Shown here one piece after another: positions 61,074 to 64,000 of a DNA stretch of 64,000 nt. Both the position numbers and the translations under genes were made by a program. Numbering within the stretch: the stretch's first letter is position 1; the number at the start of each line of letters is the position of its first letter. The DNA comes from Cloeon dipterum (taxonomy: Eukaryota; Arthropoda; Insecta; Ephemeroptera; Baetidae), in assembly GCF_949628265.1 (NCBI RefSeq), contig NC_088789.1, forward strand, positions 31,427,883-31,491,882. The letters run 5' to 3'. The notes below the pieces were generated by a model. That model had not been told where the DNA came from, searched no databases, and was given only the letters and a program-made list of their open reading frames with translations.

Positions 61074-61202
61074 CAAGATTCGCGTGAAAAATATTTGTTT
61101 GTTTACGACTGCCAACTCAATCAGGAAGTGGGCATTGATTGAGTATTAAAAACAGCCCTTTTTCTCTTGCACAAGCCGTCACTTCAGGAGTCAAGACGAG
61201 AG

Positions 61203-62953
61203 ATGCTGCGAGGCAAAGAAGGAAAAACACCCATTCAAAAGCCGCTGTGCAGACTATATATGCGAGTGTCCGACGTCGGACGGCCACGTCCTCGCGTCGC
61301 AGGTGGACAGGTTCAAGCTGAGGAAATGGGCCATGAAGGCCCTGAACCTGAGGGAAGAAGACGAAAACTTGCCGGACGTGGTCGGAGAAGACGCTTTGAT
61401 CTGCTATTTTTGCATCTGGCAGGCAGAGTATGTTATTTACGAATGAAAAAATTGCAGTTTATTAATTTTGACCCGTGTTTTAGGTTTGGGGATGAGTCTG
61501 GAGACGAGGCTGTGGCTTGGTGGCCGAAAAATCTCGATTTGGAAGAAAACGCCAGGGTGCTGCGAGAGAATTATTCAGGTGCTTAGGATTTGTTATTAAA
61601 AATATTCATCAGAGTAATTTATATTGTTTAAATTTTACAGTTGGAGAAGTAGAGCAGTGTTGGGTGCAGTTGGAAGAGGTTGATCTGGCCAAATACACAA
61701 AGGAATCCCCTGAGAAGAGAAAATTCAACATTGATCTGGCTAATTACGAAAAGGAACAGCCTAAAAAGAGTAAAACCGTCCGGGGAGTGTGCTTTTACTG
61801 CGGCAAGATGTACAACAGTCTGATGAATCACATCAAATATTCGCACAAAGAAGCCATCAAATGCGGAATTCTGGGCTGCGCCACATTCTTTCACACCGAG
61901 GAGGAAAAGGAGCAGCACATGCAGCAAGTTTTACATGAGAAACGAAGCAAACCATGCAAAAGCAAGGAAATTCGTTGCAAATATTGTGAAAGTGACAAAT
62001 TATATTCCACATTGAAGTTGTTGAGGCTGCACATGAAACGCCTCCATCCGGAATTTTCCATGCGGTGCTCGCGTGTTGGCTGCCAAGAGTTTTTCAAATC
62101 CAAGTCTGAGATGGTTGCCCATATTAACACTTGGCACAAACGAGGACAAAAACAGCGTGTTCTCCAGTGCAAGCAGTGCGAGTATTTCACCAGGCACGAC
62201 GAGCACATTTTGAGACGACACGTCGAGTCGAAGCACATGCCCAAGACCTTCAAATGCGACAATTGCGACGCCAAATTCGGCTCGAAAGCGGCAGTGGATA
62301 AGCACTTCATACATTATCACACGTTTGTAAACTGCAAAACTTGTGGCCAGGACGTGGCTCTCGGACACAAACCATACCACGGAAAGCCATCGGTTTGCTA
62401 CAGATGCAAACTCAGATTCAAGTGCTCGGGTTTGTACCAATCGCATCGGGAAAAATGCAAGCAAACCCTCCTTACTTGCAAAGAGTGTGGAAAATCGTTC
62501 CCTGTGGATTCGAGGTTGAAAAATCACGTGAAAAACGTTCACACCAAAACTTTGATTTTTCGCTGCGAGCATTGCGACCATTCTACCCATGACAAGATCC
62601 ACATGCAGGGGCACATGCAACGCAAACATCTTCCAAAGACGGTTAAGTGTGAATTGTGCGACAAATTGTTTGCCACGGAATCTCTTGTCAATATTCACAA
62701 GTCGGCGGCGCACTCGTTCATTCACTGCGCTGAGTGCGCGCAGCAAATTCTGCGCGTTCACAAGTCTACACACATGAGCGTCAAGACTTGCCGCCGCTGC
62801 AAGTGCGAGTTCAAGTGCCAGGGACTTCTTGAAATTCATAGCAAGAGCTGCCAAAATAATAATTACTGTTGCGACATGTGCCAGAAATATTTCAAAAATA
62901 AGGCTGATTTGTATACTCACGTGGTTAACAATCACATTCGTGTGTATAAATAA
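61203..62953 (+). pseudogene. ZAD-C2H2 zinc-finger gene, copy 3, frameshifted in ZAD exon
   Basis: Exons align with the other copies at 61203-61427, 61484-61578 and 61641-62953. Exon 1 has 4 extra bases in a TA run (61255-61262: actatata against actat in copy 2). This shifts the frame right after the first ZAD cysteine (C16), so C19, C66 and C69 are lost and the fingers are no longer in frame with the ATG. Exon 3 remains fully open, with all fingers intact, including the 17-residue segment lost from copy 2. A shortened protein starting within or after exon 2 could in principle still be made, without a ZAD. Its finger exon is the most diverged of the three. Whether the insertion is a real allele or an assembly error cannot be told from this sequence. 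Confidence 0.7.
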
Positions 62954-63011
62954 ATTGTCCCTTTTACAGTTATTTTGCTTAAATTTAAGATTTGGGTGGT
63001 GTTTTGTGTCA

Positions 63012-63017
63012 AATAAA
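63012..63017 (+). terminator. Poly(A) signal of zinc-finger copy 3
   Basis: AATAAA, 58 bp after the stop, as in the other copies. Confidence 0.55.
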
Positions 63018-64000
63018 ATGAAAAATTTGATTAATTATTGTTTCTTAATTTTAAAGGAGTTTAGATTATTTGAAATATAAAGCTTTCCAACGAAAATATT
63101 GCAAAATCTTATTTTCAACACTAAAGCAAGCAATTTCTCAGGTTACCATTTAAATTTTTGAGAAAATTGGCAAGAAAGCATGCTAATAAAAATTTCCTGA
63201 GTCTAAAACCATGTTTTGTTTCACAATTTTAGGAATTTATCTTAAAAAAGATGTGAATTTTTTATTTTCAGTAAAAATGCATTCTTTGTTTCGGAAAAAT
63301 GCTGCTTAATGCGAACCCTGACACCATATATATTGATGTTTAATAAATATATCATTGTATTCTGGCTAAATTGATTAAAATCATATCCTTAGAAATATAG
63401 AAATTTCAGATTCAATTAATTAAACTATGATTTACACCATTCTAATTTAAATTAATTTAATTCCGGCCCTCTTGGGCCCTCCAGACGCCAAAGTGGCGCT
63501 GACTAAACCTTAAAATATTCAATTTACTTGAAAAGGTCGGTGCGGAACTGCGGAGAATCAAATAACCGACCGGCCGTCGCCGAGCATCACCAGCTTGAAA
63601 TTACTGAAAATCAGCCTTCGAGCGGATTTCAGGTCGAGATTTACCCTGAGAAAGGTCGTGAGTGTACCGCAGGTCAAAGCCCCGTCCAAGACCTGTCTGT
63701 TGAGGGTTCGTGCTGGGCGACGATCAGACCAACGGCTGAATTTTAAGACAAATAAAACCATTTTCGCTTGTGAACATCACTTGTCGTAAAGCCAAAAGAC
63801 AAAAAAAAAATTTAATTTTTCTATGCGTGCAAAAATTCTGGAAATCGGTTTCCAGTCTGGGAGTATTCCTGCGTTTGCGATGAAGTCGGTAAAATAATCT
63901 CGAATTTTGAAATTTCCATGTTATCCATATGGAGAAAGTGCAAAAATAAATAACGTTTTCAAATTTCCGAAATTTCAAAAAATATCTCGTAAGATTTTGA
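63018..64000. other. Spacer after zinc-finger copy 3 and end of homology
   Basis: Matches 6778-7670 and 34396-35296 to about 63924, then becomes unrelated. No gene seen up to the window end. Confidence 0.6.

Larger units (their letters stand above)
57891..63924 (+). repeat. Tandem segmental duplication, cassette 3 (partial)
   Basis: Third copy, holding only the upstream region, the zinc-finger gene and about 1 kb downstream. Homology with 6714-7670 and 34332-35296 stops abruptly after 'atgttat' at about 63924, where the other copies continue with a GC-rich stretch and this one does not. It carries a hAT-type insertion and a frameshift in the zinc-finger gene. Confidence 0.8.

Noticed and set aside
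61517..62953. Zinc-finger copy 3 read as an intact 478-codon gene starting in exon 2
   Set aside because: The first codon would be TTG, and the frame runs out of register through exon 2 and through intron 2. The alignment with copies 1 and 2 shows a frameshifted gene instead.

Overview
The window looks like arthropod (probably insect) nuclear DNA. It has spliced genes with short GT-AG introns (about 50-130 bp), TATA-type promoters, AATAAA signals, AT-rich spacers, a zinc-finger gene with an arthropod-type ZAD N-terminus, a P-element/THAP9-like transposase and a hAT-type non-autonomous transposon. I see no prokaryotic organisation. A species name cannot be supported from sequence alone.

Layout. 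Bases 1-1587 hold the 3' four exons of a P-element-like transposase that runs off the left edge. From about 3087 the window is a tandem segmental duplication: cassette 1 (about 3087-31300), cassette 2 (about 31301-57890) and a partial cassette 3 (about 57891-63924, where homology stops). Each full cassette, all on the + strand, contains in order: (i) a ZAD + C2H2 zinc-finger gene (three copies; the third has a frameshifted ZAD exon); (ii) 12-14 kb of repeat-rich DNA made of a tandemly duplicated block of about 3.5-3.8 kb ('R block'), the first copy of which carries two GC-rich mobile elements of about 1.9 kb in opposite orientation; (iii) a very large gene joining an N-terminal region of unknown type, an apparently complete caspase domain, a second degenerate caspase-like domain, a NACHT NTPase and about 40 ankyrin repeats.

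The caspase-pseudocaspase-NACHT-ankyrin genes are the main discovery. My splice-consistent models give proteins of 2739 aa (20713-29771) and 2570 aa (47890-56372), with every exon phase matching. The order resembles an NLR-type sensor (ankyrin sensor, NACHT switch) fused to its own protease effector. The His/Cys dyad and Walker A/B motifs are present; the arginine expected in the 'SWR' part of the S1 pocket appears to be replaced by Asn, and the second caspase-like domain has lost both catalytic residues.

The two paralogues differ by an exon duplication, a Ser/Asp-coding 12-bp repeat expansion and a different arrangement of 204-bp (two-ankyrin) units, as expected of a receptor-like locus that evolves by unequal exchange. 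The neighbouring zinc-finger genes are nearly identical copies and appear to be carried along in the duplication; a functional link is not shown.
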